Translations under genes and position numbers: made by a program | Notes under the pieces: generated by a model | Seen by the model: the letters and a program-made list of their open reading frames with translations, nothing else | What the model was told of the DNA's origin: nothing | Databases searched by the model: none | Shown: one piece after another, positions 47,872-57,434 of the stretch | Numbering within the stretch: position 1 is the stretch's first letter | How the letters are laid out: every line of letters begins with the position of its first letter | Source: Novosphingobium album (ex Liu et al. 2023) | GTDB lineage: Bacteria > Pseudomonadota > Alphaproteobacteria > Sphingomonadales > Sphingomonadaceae | Direction: 5' to 3' | Assembly (NCBI RefSeq): GCF_029076845.1 | Contig: NZ_JARESE010000019.1 | Location: 80,438-144,437, forward strand | Length of the DNA: 64,000 nt

Positions 47872-48732
47872 ATGGCCTGGACCACGATTATCCCGGCCAC
47901 GGCGCTGCACGATCTGATCGGGCAAGGCGCGCCGGTGCTGGTGCTCGATTGCGAATTCGACCTGGGCGATCCCGCCAGGGGGCGCTCGGTCTATCGGGCC
48001 GGGCATATCCCCGGCGCGCGCTACGTCCATCTCGATGACGATATGTCCGCGCGGCCCGACGGCAGCAATGGCCGCCATCCGCTGCCCGATCCCGCCGCCT
48101 TGGCCGCGCGCCTGCGCGCGCTGGGGCTGCATCGCGGCCAGCAGGTCGTCGCCTATGATGGCAATGGCGGTTTCTACGCGGCGCGGCTGTGGTGGATGCT
48201 GCGCTGGCTGGGGCACGAGGCGGTCGCGGTGCTCGATGGCGGGCGGCAGGCGTGGCTGGCCGAGGGGTTCGTGCTGGAAAGCGACGATCCGGCCCCCGTG
48301 GCCGAGGGCGATTTCACCATCGCGCCTGCGCTGGTGGGCGGCGTGGTCAGCGCGGACGAGGTGCTGGCCAATATCGCGAGGGGCGATCTGCTGGTGGTCG
48401 ACGCGCGCGATCCGGCGCGCTTTGCAGGCGCGCCGCATCCGCTCGATACGGTTTCGGGGCACATTCCCGGCGCGCGCAACCGCTTCCTGCGCGACAATTT
48501 CGATGCCACCGGCAAGTTCAAGCTCCCGGCGGAACTGGCGCGCGAATTCGCCATGGTGCTGGGCGAAACTCCGCCCGACAAGGCGGTGATGCAATGCGGA
48601 TCGGGCGTGACCGCGTGTGCGAACGCGCTGGCGATGGAAATCGCCGGGCTCAAAGGCGCGAAGCTCTATCCCGGCTCGTGGAGCGAATGGACCAGCGATC
48701 CGGCACGGCCCGTGGCGACGGGCCAGGCTTAA
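47872..48732 (+). CDS. sseA: 3-mercaptopyruvate/thiosulfate sulfurtransferase (two rhodanese domains)
   Basis: Encodes 286 residues from ATG, or 289 from a TTG at 47863 that overlaps the alaS stop. Two rhodanese domains are visible, the first with SVYRAGHIPGARYVHLDDD, the second with DARDPARFAG and the active loop QCGSGVTACANAL. CGSGVTA is the 3-mercaptopyruvate type loop, as against CRKGVTA in thiosulfate enzymes. It transfers sulfur to cyanide, thiols or proteins. Its end overlaps the convergent antiporter gene by 4 bases. Confidence 0.92.
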   Translation: MAWTTIIPATALHDLIGQGAPVLVLDCEFDLGDPARGRSVYRAGHIPGARYVHLDDDMSARPDGSNGRHPLPDPAALAARLRALGLHRGQQVVAYDGNGGFYAARLWWMLRWLGHEAVAVLDGGRQAWLAEGFVLESDDPAPVAEGDFTIAPALVGGVVSADEVLANIARGDLLVVDARDPARFAGAPHPLDTVSGHIPGARNRFLRDNFDATGKFKLPAELAREFAMVLGETPPDKAVMQCGSGVTACANALAMEIAGLKGAKLYPGSWSEWTSDPARPVATGQA

Positions 48733-50501
48733 CCCATTCGTTCCTTCAGGCTGGCGCTGCGCAGCCTGGGCCGCTCGGCCAGGCCGCCTTCCTCCATGAT
48801 CAGGTCACGCAGCTCGTCGCGCTTCTCGTGGATCGAGGCGATCACCGGGCCCATCGGCACGCCCAGGTTGACCAGCACCGCTTCGGATAGCTGGAGCGAG
48901 CTTTCCAGCGCCTCGGGCACGGCCAGCGTGGCGCCGGCGCGATAGAGTTCGGCCGCGTGGCTGGCATCGCGCGCGCGGGCGATGATCGGCATGTCGGGAA
49001 ACTGGGCGTGCAGCTTGCGCACCAGGCGCTGCGCGGAAACCGGCTCGTCCATGGTCAGGATCACGGCCGATGCCTTGTCGGCGCCCAGCGCCACCAGCGC
49101 ATTGCCGCGCGCCGCATCCCCGAAAGCGACCGAATAGCCCTGCCGGCGCCCTTCGCTGACCAGATCGGCATCGGAATCGACCGCGACATAAGGCTTGCCA
49201 TGGTGTTCCAGCATATCGGCGACCAGCCGGCCGACCCGGCCGAAGCCGACCACGACCGCGCGGCCGGTGGCGGCCTCTTCGGCGGCCGTCGGCGCTTCGA
49301 CGCCATCGACGCGGCGGCCCATCGAACGGCCGGCGAGCGCCAGCAGCGGCGTCACGGTCAGGCCGATGGCGGTGACGATCTGCCAGAACTGCGCGGTGCC
49401 CGGCTGGATCAGCTCCGCGCCGGTGGCGGCGGTCAGCACGATCAGCGTCGTTTCCGAAGGGCTGGACATGAGGATGCCGGTCTCGGTCGCGGTGCCGCGC
49501 CGCGCGCCCATCAGGCGCAGCAACATGCCCGTGACCGCCGCCTTGAGCGCGATGATGCCGACCGTGGCGGTCACGATCGGCACGATGTTCTGCGCCACCA
49601 CGCGCAAGTCGATGCTCATGCCGATGGTGATGAGGAACACGCCGAGCGCCAGGCCCTTGAACGGCTCGGTGATCTGCTCGACTTCGGAATGGTATTCGGT
49701 CTCGGCGATCAGCAGCCCGGCGATCAGCGCGCCGACGATGGGCGACAGGCCGACCGCCGCCGTGGCCAGCGAGGCGACGATGACGACGAGCAGGCTGGCG
49801 GCAAGGAACAGCTCCGGGCTCTTGGTCCGCGCGGCCTGCGCGAACAGGCGCGGCAGCCCGAACCGGCCGACCACCAGCAGCCCCAGGATCACGCCGGCTC
49901 CCAGCAGGAGCGTGTTCAGCAGATCGCCCACGCCGCCAGCCGCGTTGGGCGCCAGCGCGCCCAGCAGGAAGATGATCGGGACCAGCGCGATATCCTCGAA
50001 CAGCAACATGGCCAGCGCCGCCCGGCCGACCGGCGTGGACGTGTTGGTGATCTTCAGCACCAGCGCGGTGGAGGACAGCGCCAAGGCCAGCCCCAGCGCC
50101 AGCGCGCCATCGAAACGCTGCCCGATCGCGGCGAGAATGAAGGTCATCGCCCCGCCGGTGACGATCAGCTCCAGCGATCCCAGCCCGAACACCAGCCGGC
50201 GCATCTGCCACAGGCGATCGAACGAAAGCTCAAGCCCGATCGAGAACAGCAGCAGGATGATGCCGAACTCGGCGAAGACATCCAGCCCCCCCGGATCGGT
50301 GATCGTGATGTACGACAGCCAGGGATAATCGAACACATGCCGCCCCAGCCCGAACGGGCCGACCAGCAGCCCGACGAGGATGAAGCCGATGACCGGCGTG
50401 ATGCGAAAGCGCGAGAACACCGGAATGACGATGCCGGCCGCGCCCAGGATCACCAGCGCATCGGACAGGAAGGGGGAGTAAAGTTCGCTCGATCCGGCCA
50501 T
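48729..50501 (-). CDS. CPA2-family monovalent cation:proton antiporter with RCK (TrkA-N) domain (KefB-like)
   Basis: Encodes 590 residues. The N-terminal two thirds are a polytopic Na+/H+ exchanger domain: DALVILGAAGIVIPVF, FILVGLLVGPFGLG, FGIILLLFSIGLELSF, LALALSSTALVLKI and GLSPIVGALIAGLLIAETEY. The C-terminal part has the nucleotide-binding VVVGFGRVGRLVADML and VSAQRLVRKLHAQFPDMPII, typical of KefB/KefC or YbaL. It likely exports K+ or Na+ against protons under regulation by NAD(H) or a thiol conjugate. No KefF/KefG-like partner is adjacent. Confidence 0.92.
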   Translation of the reverse strand: MAGSSELYSPFLSDALVILGAAGIVIPVFSRFRITPVIGFILVGLLVGPFGLGRHVFDYPWLSYITITDPGGLDVFAEFGIILLLFSIGLELSFDRLWQMRRLVFGLGSLELIVTGGAMTFILAAIGQRFDGALALGLALALSSTALVLKITNTSTPVGRAALAMLLFEDIALVPIIFLLGALAPNAAGGVGDLLNTLLLGAGVILGLLVVGRFGLPRLFAQAARTKSPELFLAASLLVVIVASLATAAVGLSPIVGALIAGLLIAETEYHSEVEQITEPFKGLALGVFLITIGMSIDLRVVAQNIVPIVTATVGIIALKAAVTGMLLRLMGARRGTATETGILMSSPSETTLIVLTAATGAELIQPGTAQFWQIVTAIGLTVTPLLALAGRSMGRRVDGVEAPTAAEEAATGRAVVVGFGRVGRLVADMLEHHGKPYVAVDSDADLVSEGRRQGYSVAFGDAARGNALVALGADKASAVILTMDEPVSAQRLVRKLHAQFPDMPIIARARDASHAAELYRAGATLAVPEALESSLQLSEAVLVNLGVPMGPVIASIHEKRDELRDLIMEEGGLAERPRLRSASLKERMG

Positions 50502-50574
50502 GTCCGGCCACTATGGCAGGGTGAATGGATTTGTCACGCGCGGGGGCCATCGCAGGGCAGGCCCGACCGGGAAA

Positions 50575-50611
50575 ATGAAAAAGGCGACCGGGCGGGCTGC
50601 CCGATCGCCTT
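50575..50611 (-). terminator. Intrinsic terminator after icd
   Basis: On the minus strand AAGGCGATCGGG (50611-50600) pairs with CCCGGTCGCCTT (50592-50581) with one G-U pair, followed by TTTCATTTTC. It is 40 bases past the icd stop. Confidence 0.85.
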
Positions 50612-50650
50612 CAATTCATGCCGGTCGATGATGAACCGGGCGGCTCGGCC

Positions 50651-51868
50651 TCAGGCGGCCATCGCCTTTTCGAGGTTCTCGACGATCGCCTCGAAGAACT
50701 GCTCGGTGGTCATCCACGACTGGTCCGGCCCGATCAGCAAGGCCAGGTCCTTGGTCATCTTGCCTTCCTCGACCGTCTCGATGCAGACCTTTTCGAGCGT
50801 TTCGGCGAACTGCACCACTTCGGGCGTATCGTCGAACTTGCCGCGATACATCAGGCCGCGCGTCCAGGCGAAGATCGAGGCGATCGGGTTGGTCGAGGTC
50901 GCCTTGCCCTGCTGGTGCTGGCGATAGTGGCGCGTGACGGTGCCGTGCGCGGCCTCGGCCTCGACGGTCTTGCCGTCGGGCGCCATCAGCACCGAGGTCA
51001 TCAGGCCGAGCGAGCCGAAGCCCTGCGCGACGGTGTCGGACTGGACATCGCCATCGTAGTTCTTGCAGGCCCAGACGAACTTGCCGCTCCACTTGAGGGC
51101 GGAGGCGACCATGTCGTCGATCAGGCGGTGCTCATAGACGATGCCCTTGGCCTTGAACTTCTCGGCGAAGCCTTCGGTGTCGAACACTTCCTGGAACAGA
51201 TCCTTGAAGCGGCCGTCATAGGCCTTGAGGATCGTGTTCTTGGTGGAAAGGTACAGTGGCCAACCCAGATCGAGCGCGTAGTTCATCGAGGCGCGGGCGA
51301 AATCGCGGATCGAATCGTCGAGGTTGTACATCGCCATGGCGACGCCCGGCGAGGGGAAGTCGAACACGTCGAGATCGATCTTCTCGCCGTTGTCGCCGTC
51401 CCAGACGAGGCGCAGCTTGCCGGGGCCGGGGATCAGCGTGTCGGTGGCGCGATACTGGTCGCCGAAGGCGTGACGGCCGACGACGATCGGATCGGTCCAG
51501 CCCGGCACCAGCCGGGGCACGTTGGAGATCACGATCGGCTCGCGGAAGACGACGCCGCCCAGGATGTTGCGGATCGTGCCGTTGGGCGACTTCCACATCT
51601 TCTTGAGGCCGAATTCCTCGACGCGCGCTTCGTCGGGCGTGATCGTGGCGCACTTCACGCCGACGCCGCAGGCCTTGATCGCGTTCGAGCAGTCGATCGT
51701 CACCTGATCGTCGGTGGCGTCGCGGTTCTCGATCGAAAGGTCATAATACTGCAAGTCGATATCGAGATAGGGAAGGATGAGTCGCTCGCGGATCCATTGC
51801 CAGATGATTCGCGTCATCTCGTCGCCGTCGATCTCCACGACCGGGTTCTTGACCTTGATCTTCGCCAT
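50651..51868 (-). CDS. icd: NADP-dependent isocitrate dehydrogenase (homodimeric, type II)
   Basis: Encodes 405 residues. The N-terminus [15 protein letters not shown] and the [13 protein letters not shown] and [11 protein letters not shown] segments are those of the eukaryote-like dimeric IDH used by alphaproteobacteria. [20 protein letters not shown] has the metal-binding aspartates, and [20 protein letters not shown] the NADP site. It converts isocitrate to 2-oxoglutarate in the TCA cycle and makes NADPH. A terminator follows. Confidence 0.97.
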   Translation of the reverse strand: MAKIKVKNPVVEIDGDEMTRIIWQWIRERLILPYLDIDLQYYDLSIENRDATDDQVTIDCSNAIKACGVGVKCATITPDEARVEEFGLKKMWKSPNGTIRNILGGVVFREPIVISNVPRLVPGWTDPIVVGRHAFGDQYRATDTLIPGPGKLRLVWDGDNGEKIDLDVFDFPSPGVAMAMYNLDDSIRDFARASMNYALDLGWPLYLSTKNTILKAYDGRFKDLFQEVFDTEGFAEKFKAKGIVYEHRLIDDMVASALKWSGKFVWACKNYDGDVQSDTVAQGFGSLGLMTSVLMAPDGKTVEAEAAHGTVTRHYRQHQQGKATSTNPIASIFAWTRGLMYRGKFDDTPEVVQFAETLEKVCIETVEEGKMTKDLALLIGPDQSWMTTEQFFEAIVENLEKAMAA

Positions 51869-52021
51869 GCCTGAAAGCTCCCCTGGGAATGAGAAATTCG
51901 CGGCTTCTTAGGCAGCGATCGGGCGCTTAGCAAGGCAAGTATCCGCTGGACAGCGTGTCGGGGAGGCGGCACTCGGGGAGCGAGTTCCCATGAACGGAAC
52001 CAGTAACCGTGAGAGGCGAGA

Positions 52022-52783
52022 ATGAGCGACGAAGTGCTTGTAACCGATGCCGACGGCATCCTGGAAGTAACGATCAATCGTCCCGAACAGCGCAACGCGA
52101 TGACCAAGGCGGCGGCCGAGGCGATCGCCGAGGCGATGGACCGCCTGGACGCGGAGCCCGCGCTGCGCTGTGCGATTCTGACGGGCGCGGGCGGTACGTT
52201 CTGCGCGGGCATGGACCTCAAGGGATTTCTCAAGGGCGAATTGCCGGTCGCGGGCGAGCGCGGCTTTGGCGGGCTGACCTCGTGGACGCCGAAGAAGCCG
52301 GTGATCGCCGCGGTGGACGGACACGCGCTGGCTGGCGGCCTGGAACTGGCGATCGCCTGCGATCTGGTCGTGGCCAACGTCAACGCCCGGTTCGGCATTC
52401 CCGAAGTCAAGCGCGGGCTGGTCGCGGGTGGTGGCGGCGTGGTCCACTTGCCGCGCCTCCTGCCCCGGCAACTGGCGATGGAACTGGCGCTGACCGGCGA
52501 TCCGATCACGGCGCAGCGCGCCTATGACCTGGGCCTGGTCAACCGCGTGACCGATGGGCCGGCGATCGCGGCGGCGCGCGAACTGGCCGCGACCATCGCC
52601 GCGAATGGCCCGCTGGCGGTGGCGGCATCGAAAGGGATCGTGCGCGATTCCTGGCTCTGGCCGGCCGACGAGATCAATACGCTGCAGGCGCCCTACATCG
52701 CGCATGTCTTCGTCTCCGAAGACGCCAGGGAAGGCGCGCGCGCCTTCGCCGAAAAGCGCAAGCCCAACTGGCAGGGGCGTTAG
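52022..52783 (+). CDS. Enoyl-CoA hydratase/isomerase (crotonase) family protein
   Basis: Encodes 253 residues. GAGGTFCAGMDLKGF and AAVDGHALAGGLELAIACDL are the oxyanion-hole segments; the glutamate in GGLELA is one of the usual catalytic positions. GAGAGGCGAGA precedes the ATG. It should hydrate or isomerise an enoyl-CoA. It stands alone in a divergent arrangement with icd; the 250 bases after it hold no gene that I can support. Confidence 0.92.
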   Translation: MSDEVLVTDADGILEVTINRPEQRNAMTKAAAEAIAEAMDRLDAEPALRCAILTGAGGTFCAGMDLKGFLKGELPVAGERGFGGLTSWTPKKPVIAAVDGHALAGGLELAIACDLVVANVNARFGIPEVKRGLVAGGGGVVHLPRLLPRQLAMELALTGDPITAQRAYDLGLVNRVTDGPAIAAARELAATIAANGPLAVAASKGIVRDSWLWPADEINTLQAPYIAHVFVSEDAREGARAFAEKRKPNWQGR

Positions 52784-52985
52784 CCAGCGCGGATAGATTC
52801 GGAAGCCGCCAAATACGGCGAACGGCAGTCCCTTGCATTCGCTCGTCAACCCGGCCTTGTGCCGGGGTGACGGGAGCGACAATGGGGATAGTCACGCTTG
52901 CTTCAGCGGGGCCGAAGGAGAGCGATCAGGTGCCGCCAGCCAAGCGCGGATGCGATCGGCGCCCTTCGCCAAGCACGCCGCGCAA

Positions 52986-53014
52986 CAAAAAACCCGCCGC
53001 TTTCGCGACGGGTT
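52986..53014 (-). terminator. Intrinsic terminator after tRNA-Val
   Basis: On the minus strand AACCCGTCGC (53014-53005) pairs with GCGGCGGGTT (53000-52991) around a GAAA tetraloop, with one mismatched or wobble position, then TTTTG. It lies 20 bases after the tRNA 3' end. Confidence 0.88.
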
Positions 53015-53033
53015 GCCTGTGGTGTTACGGGAA

Positions 53034-53108
53034 TGGTGGGCGTAGCAAGGATTGAACTTGCGACCCCTACGATGTCAACATAGTGCTCTACCACTGAGCT
53101 ATACGCCC
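53034..53108 (-). tRNA. tRNA-Val (anticodon GAC), CCA encoded
   Basis: Read on the minus strand, the gene begins GGGCGTATAGCTCAGTGGTA (acceptor arm and D arm). The anticodon stem CTATG/CGTAG encloses the loop TTGACAT, giving anticodon GAC, which reads valine codons. The T arm has GTTCAATCC, the acceptor closes with TACGCCC, discriminator A and an encoded CCA at 53036-53034. All arms pair well. Confidence 0.95.
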
Positions 53109-53209
53109 GAGCCATTCGCGTCTGCCGGAAGGGAGTGCCCCCGGCGGAAGGGCCATTTAGCGTCGAGCCCGCGACGATGCAAGCCGGTTTGAACGGCTAA
53201 TTTCGCGCC

Positions 53210-53584
53210 TCAGATCTGCGCCTGCGCGCTCAGTCCGAAGACGCGCTGCACTTCCAGCACGAGGTCGCGCAAGTGGAACGGCTTGGACAGCACCTTGGCT
53301 TGCGGCGCCTCGCGACTGGCGCGCAGCGTGACGGCGGCGAAGCCGGTGATGAACATGACCTTGGTGCCGGGCGAGACTTCGGCGCAGTGCTGCGCCAGCT
53401 CGATCCCGTCCATTTCGGGCATGACGATGTCCGAAAGCAGCAGGTCGAACTTCTCGTTCCGCAGATAAGGCAAGGCATCGGTCCCGCGATCGACCGCGAC
53501 GACTTCGTATCCGGCGTTCTCGAGCGCGCGGCCCAGATAAGTGCGCATCGCCTCGTCATCTTCGGCTAGCAGGATACGGATCAT
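53210..53584 (-). CDS. cpdR: CpdR-like single-domain response regulator
   Basis: Encodes 124 residues, a stand-alone receiver. IRILLAEDDEAMRTYL holds the acidic pocket, LLLSDIVMPEMDGIELAQ the phosphoacceptor aspartate, MFITGFAAV the switch threonine and LSKPFHLRDLV the conserved lysine. This is close to Caulobacter CpdR, which is phosphorylated through CckA-ChpT and, unphosphorylated, brings ClpXP to its substrates. A longer start (53614) exists, but the conserved N-terminus begins at 53584. A cckA gene is 12 kb away in this window. Confidence 0.88.
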   Translation of the reverse strand: MIRILLAEDDEAMRTYLGRALENAGYEVVAVDRGTDALPYLRNEKFDLLLSDIVMPEMDGIELAQHCAEVSPGTKVMFITGFAAVTLRASREAPQAKVLSKPFHLRDLVLEVQRVFGLSAQAQI

Positions 53585-53760
53585 GACCTTCTCGCTCGGA
53601 CTGATGGGCGACAACGGGTGGCGGCAAAGGACATCCCCGTCGCGAACGGCGGCGCGATGCCCTTGATCGCGCTATAGCGCGGCAGGGGTTAAGATTCTTG
53701 TGTGATCTGGCGCCTGCCCGGCTTTGACACAGCGCGCGGAAAAGGACAGCCTGAAGGCCT

Positions 53761-54714
53761 ATGAGCAATGACGAGGCTGAAGGCGATTCGCGGCGGCGCG
53801 CGGGCGGGATCATCCCCGGCGCCGCGGGCGTCCCGGCCTTCACGCTGACCGGATCGGAGCCTTCGGCGCTGCCCGTGCTGATCGCGGTGCCCCATGCCGG
53901 CCGCGCCTATCCGCGCGCCTTGCTGCGCGACATGCGCCAGCCCGCGTCGGCCGCGCTGAAGCTGGAAGACCGATTCGTCGATCGCGTGGCCATCGCCGTC
54001 GCGCGCGCCACCGGGGCGACGCTGCTGGTGGCCCATGCGCCGCGCGCGATGATCGATCTCAACCGCGCGCCCGACGATGTCGACTGGGAGATGTTCGGGC
54101 GGAATGAGCGGCCCGATCCCGGCAGCTTTGCCCCCGGCCGCCGCGCGCGCAGCGGCCTTGGCCTGATTCCGCGCCGCTTGCCGGGCATGGGCGAGCTTTG
54201 GCGCCGGCGGCACGACGAGACCGATCTGGCCGCGCGGATCACCGGCATCCACGCGCCCTATCATCAGGCGCTGGCGGGCGCGATCGCGGCGGTGCGCGAG
54301 CGCTGGGGCGCGGCGCTGCTGCTGGACCTGCATTCGATGCCGCCGCTGCCCGCACGCCCCGGCGTGAGCACGCCGCGTTTCGTGATCGGCGATCGCTTCG
54401 GCGCGACATGCCATGGCAGCCTGGTGGCGGGGGCTTTCGCCCATTTCAACCAGAGCGGCTATGAAGCCGCGCACAACCGGCCTTATGCCGGCGGCTATGT
54501 GCTGGAACGACATGCGCGCCCGGATCGGGGCATCCATGCCATGCAGATCGAGATCGACCGGGCGCTCTATCTCGATTCGCGGCTGGCCGAACCGATCGCG
54601 CCGGGCCTGGACGATGTGGCGGACCTGCTGACCGGGCTGGTGCGCCAGCTTGCCGGCGAAGTCTCGGCACTGGGGCAGGCGGGCGACACGCGCTGGTCGC
54701 AAGCGGCGGAATAG
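53761..54714 (+). CDS. N-formylglutamate amidohydrolase family protein
   Basis: Encodes 317 residues. LPVLIAVPHAGRAYPRALL, ATLLVAHAPRAMIDLNRAPDD and ALLLDLHSMPP are the conserved zinc-site and substrate segments of the HutG2-type amidohydrolases. The family hydrolyses N-formylglutamate to glutamate and formate in histidine breakdown, but no hut genes are near, so the substrate may differ. ATG at 53761 lies in the 177-base region shared with divergent cpdR. Confidence 0.9.
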   Translation: MSNDEAEGDSRRRAGGIIPGAAGVPAFTLTGSEPSALPVLIAVPHAGRAYPRALLRDMRQPASAALKLEDRFVDRVAIAVARATGATLLVAHAPRAMIDLNRAPDDVDWEMFGRNERPDPGSFAPGRRARSGLGLIPRRLPGMGELWRRRHDETDLAARITGIHAPYHQALAGAIAAVRERWGAALLLDLHSMPPLPARPGVSTPRFVIGDRFGATCHGSLVAGAFAHFNQSGYEAAHNRPYAGGYVLERHARPDRGIHAMQIEIDRALYLDSRLAEPIAPGLDDVADLLTGLVRQLAGEVSALGQAGDTRWSQAAE

Positions 54715-54767
54715 CCGGGGCGAAGCGCCGAAAACCGGCGCGCATACGCCCGAAGCATCCCCCACAT

Positions 54768-54800
54768 AAGAAACCACCTCGCGCGGGGAGCGCGAGGTGG
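54768..54800 (-). terminator. Intrinsic terminator after the SapC gene
   Basis: CCACCTCGCGC at 54774-54784 and its perfect complement at 54790-54800 form an 11-bp stem with a 5-base loop. On the minus strand it is followed by TTTCTTATG. It lies about 195 bases past the SapC stop, within the 281-base interval between the convergent amidohydrolase and SapC genes; nothing else is recognised there. Confidence 0.7.
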
Positions 54801-54995
54801 CCAAGGTTCAGGGAGGAGGTGCACGGGGTGCACCACGCACCATCAGGCCATGAGGGTAGCGCTGATGGAACTCGTCCTACATATGGCAGGCCGCCGCCGG
54901 TTTCAAGCCCCGACTGGAACCACGATGCCGCGATCGCCACGGCTGGCTGGCCGTAGCGCAGCCCGATCGCGCGATCGGGGCGGATTTCCGTGGTT

Positions 54996-55775
54996 TCAGG
55001 CTTGTGCGAGCTGCGGCGCGGCGACCTTGCCGAGCTGCACCTGACGGCCGAAGATCTCGCGCACGAGTTCAAGCGAGAACAGATGCGCGTAGATCAGCGG
55101 CAGCAGCCCGCTCTGATTCCAGCCGCGCAGCACATCGCCGCGCACATCGCGCAGCTTGTTCTCGTCCACCATGCGGAAGCCGCGATAGATGAACGGCTGG
55201 CCGCCGGCCTGGCCCGATTCGATGTTGAGCTCGCCATCCATCAGCAGGTCGTGCTTCTTCAGCTCGGCGACGAACTGGCCGGTGCGGGCGCCCGCCTGCT
55301 CGAAGTGCTCGCAGAACTTGAGCGTATCCTGGCAGCTTGCGCTGGGGGCACCGTCGGCGAACAGCGGCTTGCCGTCCTCGAACTCGCCGATCAGCTCGCT
55401 GGTGGGATCGAAGCAGAGCGAAAGGTCGGGCTTGTCGGCCTGCAGCTTGGCCAGCAGGAACGGATAGCGGCGGACATAGGCCGGCACGTAGATCGGCGTG
55501 TTGACGGTGCCATCATCATCGACGAACACGTTCACGCCTTCATTCATGCCCATCAGCGCCAGCGGCACCGGATCGTCGCCGGTCGAGAACACGATGGGAT
55601 AATGGCGCTGCGCCATCGGGAATTCCTCGACCGTCAGCGGAATCGCATGTGCGCCCACCATCCACGCCGCCTTGTTGGTCGAGCGCGCGGAGTAATTGGC
55701 GTGCTCCTGGGTGTTGAGCGGGATCAGGTCCTTGTAGAACAGGGGCAGGGATGCAGTCTTCGGCGCGGTGGCCAT
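54996..55775 (-). CDS. SapC family protein
   Basis: Encodes 259 residues. LPLFYKDLIPLNTQEHANYS is the standard opening, and FPMAQRHYPIVFSTGDDPVPLAL and IPAYVRRYPF-like VPAYVRRYPFLLA follow. The family is named for a Campylobacter S-layer-linked protein, but in alphaproteobacteria it is a small soluble protein often found beside tryptophan halogenases or TonB receptors. Neither is seen here. ATG at 55775 is preferred over upstream in-frame codons that lack similarity. Confidence 0.88.
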   Translation of the reverse strand: MATAPKTASLPLFYKDLIPLNTQEHANYSARSTNKAAWMVGAHAIPLTVEEFPMAQRHYPIVFSTGDDPVPLALMGMNEGVNVFVDDDGTVNTPIYVPAYVRRYPFLLAKLQADKPDLSLCFDPTSELIGEFEDGKPLFADGAPSASCQDTLKFCEHFEQAGARTGQFVAELKKHDLLMDGELNIESGQAGGQPFIYRGFRMVDENKLRDVRGDVLRGWNQSGLLPLIYAHLFSLELVREIFGRQVQLGKVAAPQLAQA

Positions 55776-55875
55776 TGGTACTCTCCGCAAGCTGGGATTT
55801 CGATAAGGGCGTGCCTTTAGGCGCTCGCGCAGTGTGGCGCAAGCTTGGGGCAAACCGGCGGTGCGCGGCGCGGGT

Positions 55876-57309
55876 TCAGACGAGCTTGCCGGGATTGAGC
55901 AGGCCCGCCGGATCGAGCGCGTGCTTCACCGCGCGCAGCATCGCCAGCGCCACCGGATCGCCCAGCCGGGCCAGCTCGTCGCGCTTGAGCTGGCCGATGC
56001 CGTGCTCGGCCGAGATCGAGCCGCCCCAGGCCGTGACCAGATCGTGGACTTGCCGGCTGATCGCCTTGCCGTCGCGCTCCTGCCAGGCGGCCGCGTCGGT
56101 AACGCGGGGGGCGATGACGTGGAAATGCACGTTGCCATCGCCCAGGTGGCCGAAGGCGACCGCCTCGGTGCCCGGCCAGGCGGATTCGATCCGCGGCACG
56201 GCGGCATCGACGAATTCGGGCATCCGCTCGACCGGCACCGAGATATCGTGCTGCACGGCCGGGCCGCGCGCGCGTTCGGCCGGCGCGACCGATTCGCGCA
56301 GCAGCCAGAACGCCTCGGCCTGACTTTCGCTGGCGGCGATCGCCGCATCGTCGAGCAGGTCGCGCTCGAAGGCATCGGCCATCATCGCCTCGCAGCGATC
56401 GCGCAGGGTGGCGGCGGTGGCGCGATCGGCCACCACCTCGATCAGCACGTGCCAGCGATGCGCGCCGTCCAGCGGCGCGCGCGCGCCAGGCAGATGCGCC
56501 AGTACGGCGTCGAGGCAGGCCTGCGGCATCACCTCGAAGCCTTCCAGCGCGGCATTGGCCGCATCCTCGCAATGCAGCAGCAGCGCGCGCGCCGCCTGCA
56601 GCGAGGGCACGCCTGCCCAGATCACCACGCGTTCGGCCACTGCCGGCACCAGTCGCAGTGTCGCGGCGGTGACGATGCCCAGCGTCCCTTCCGAGCCGAT
56701 CATGAGCTGCTTGAGATCGAAACCCCGGTTGTCCTTCTTGAGCGGGGTGAGCATCGAGAACACACTGCCATCGGCCAGCACCGCTTCCAGCCCCAGCACC
56801 AGCGCGCGCATCGAGCCGTGGCGCAGCACCTGGCTGCCGCCCGCGTTGGTGGAGACGAGGCCGCCCACCGTTGCCGAGCCCTTGCCGCCCAGCGTCAGGG
56901 GAAAGCGCAGGCCCTGGGCTTCGGCCGCCTCGTGCAGCGTCTGCAGCACCAGCCCGGCCTCGCAAGTCAGCCGGCGGCTTTCCACGTCGATCTCGCGGAT
57001 GGCGTTCATCCGCCGCAGCGAAAGCAGCAGCGCGTGGCCCGATGTATCGGGCGTGGCCCCGCCGGACATGCCGCTGTTGCCGCCCTGCGGCACGATCGGC
57101 ACGCCATGCGCGGCGCACAGGCGCACCAGATCGGCCAGCTCGGCCGTGCTGGCGGGCGAGGCCATGGCGCAGGCCCGCCCGGTGAAGCGCCCGCGCCAGT
57201 CGGTCAGCCAGGGGGCGATCAGATCGGCGTCCCGGGTCAGCCCGCGCGGGCCGAGCAGGGCGGCGGCTTCGTCAAGAAAGGCCTGGGTGGGATTGCGCGT
57301 CGCGGTCAT
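55876..57309 (-). CDS. FAD-binding oxidoreductase (GlcD/D-2-hydroxyacid dehydrogenase type)
   Basis: Encodes 477 residues. The PCMH-type FAD domain shows IVPQGGNSGMSGGATPD and TVGGLVSTNAGGSQVLRHG; the C-terminal cap shows HLGDGNVHFHV and SAEHGIGQLKRDEL, both usual in D-lactate, D-2-hydroxyglutarate and glycolate dehydrogenases. It oxidises a D-2-hydroxy acid to the keto acid with FAD, passing electrons to an acceptor. The exact substrate is not evident; D-2-hydroxyglutarate from serine synthesis is one possibility. It is 100 bases upstream of the SapC gene on the same strand. Confidence 0.92.
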   Translation of the reverse strand: MTATRNPTQAFLDEAAALLGPRGLTRDADLIAPWLTDWRGRFTGRACAMASPASTAELADLVRLCAAHGVPIVPQGGNSGMSGGATPDTSGHALLLSLRRMNAIREIDVESRRLTCEAGLVLQTLHEAAEAQGLRFPLTLGGKGSATVGGLVSTNAGGSQVLRHGSMRALVLGLEAVLADGSVFSMLTPLKKDNRGFDLKQLMIGSEGTLGIVTAATLRLVPAVAERVVIWAGVPSLQAARALLLHCEDAANAALEGFEVMPQACLDAVLAHLPGARAPLDGAHRWHVLIEVVADRATAATLRDRCEAMMADAFERDLLDDAAIAASESQAEAFWLLRESVAPAERARGPAVQHDISVPVERMPEFVDAAVPRIESAWPGTEAVAFGHLGDGNVHFHVIAPRVTDAAAWQERDGKAISRQVHDLVTAWGGSISAEHGIGQLKRDELARLGDPVALAMLRAVKHALDPAGLLNPGKLV

Positions 57310-57434
57310 GGTGGGCGTCTTTGGCACAGATGGAGGGGGCTTGCATCCCACTTGGGCCGGGTTAAGCGGCGGTTCAAGCTCTTGCGGTATGGCATCGAGG
57401 CGTGCATTTTCGCTCCCCGGGGTTCGATTGATTG

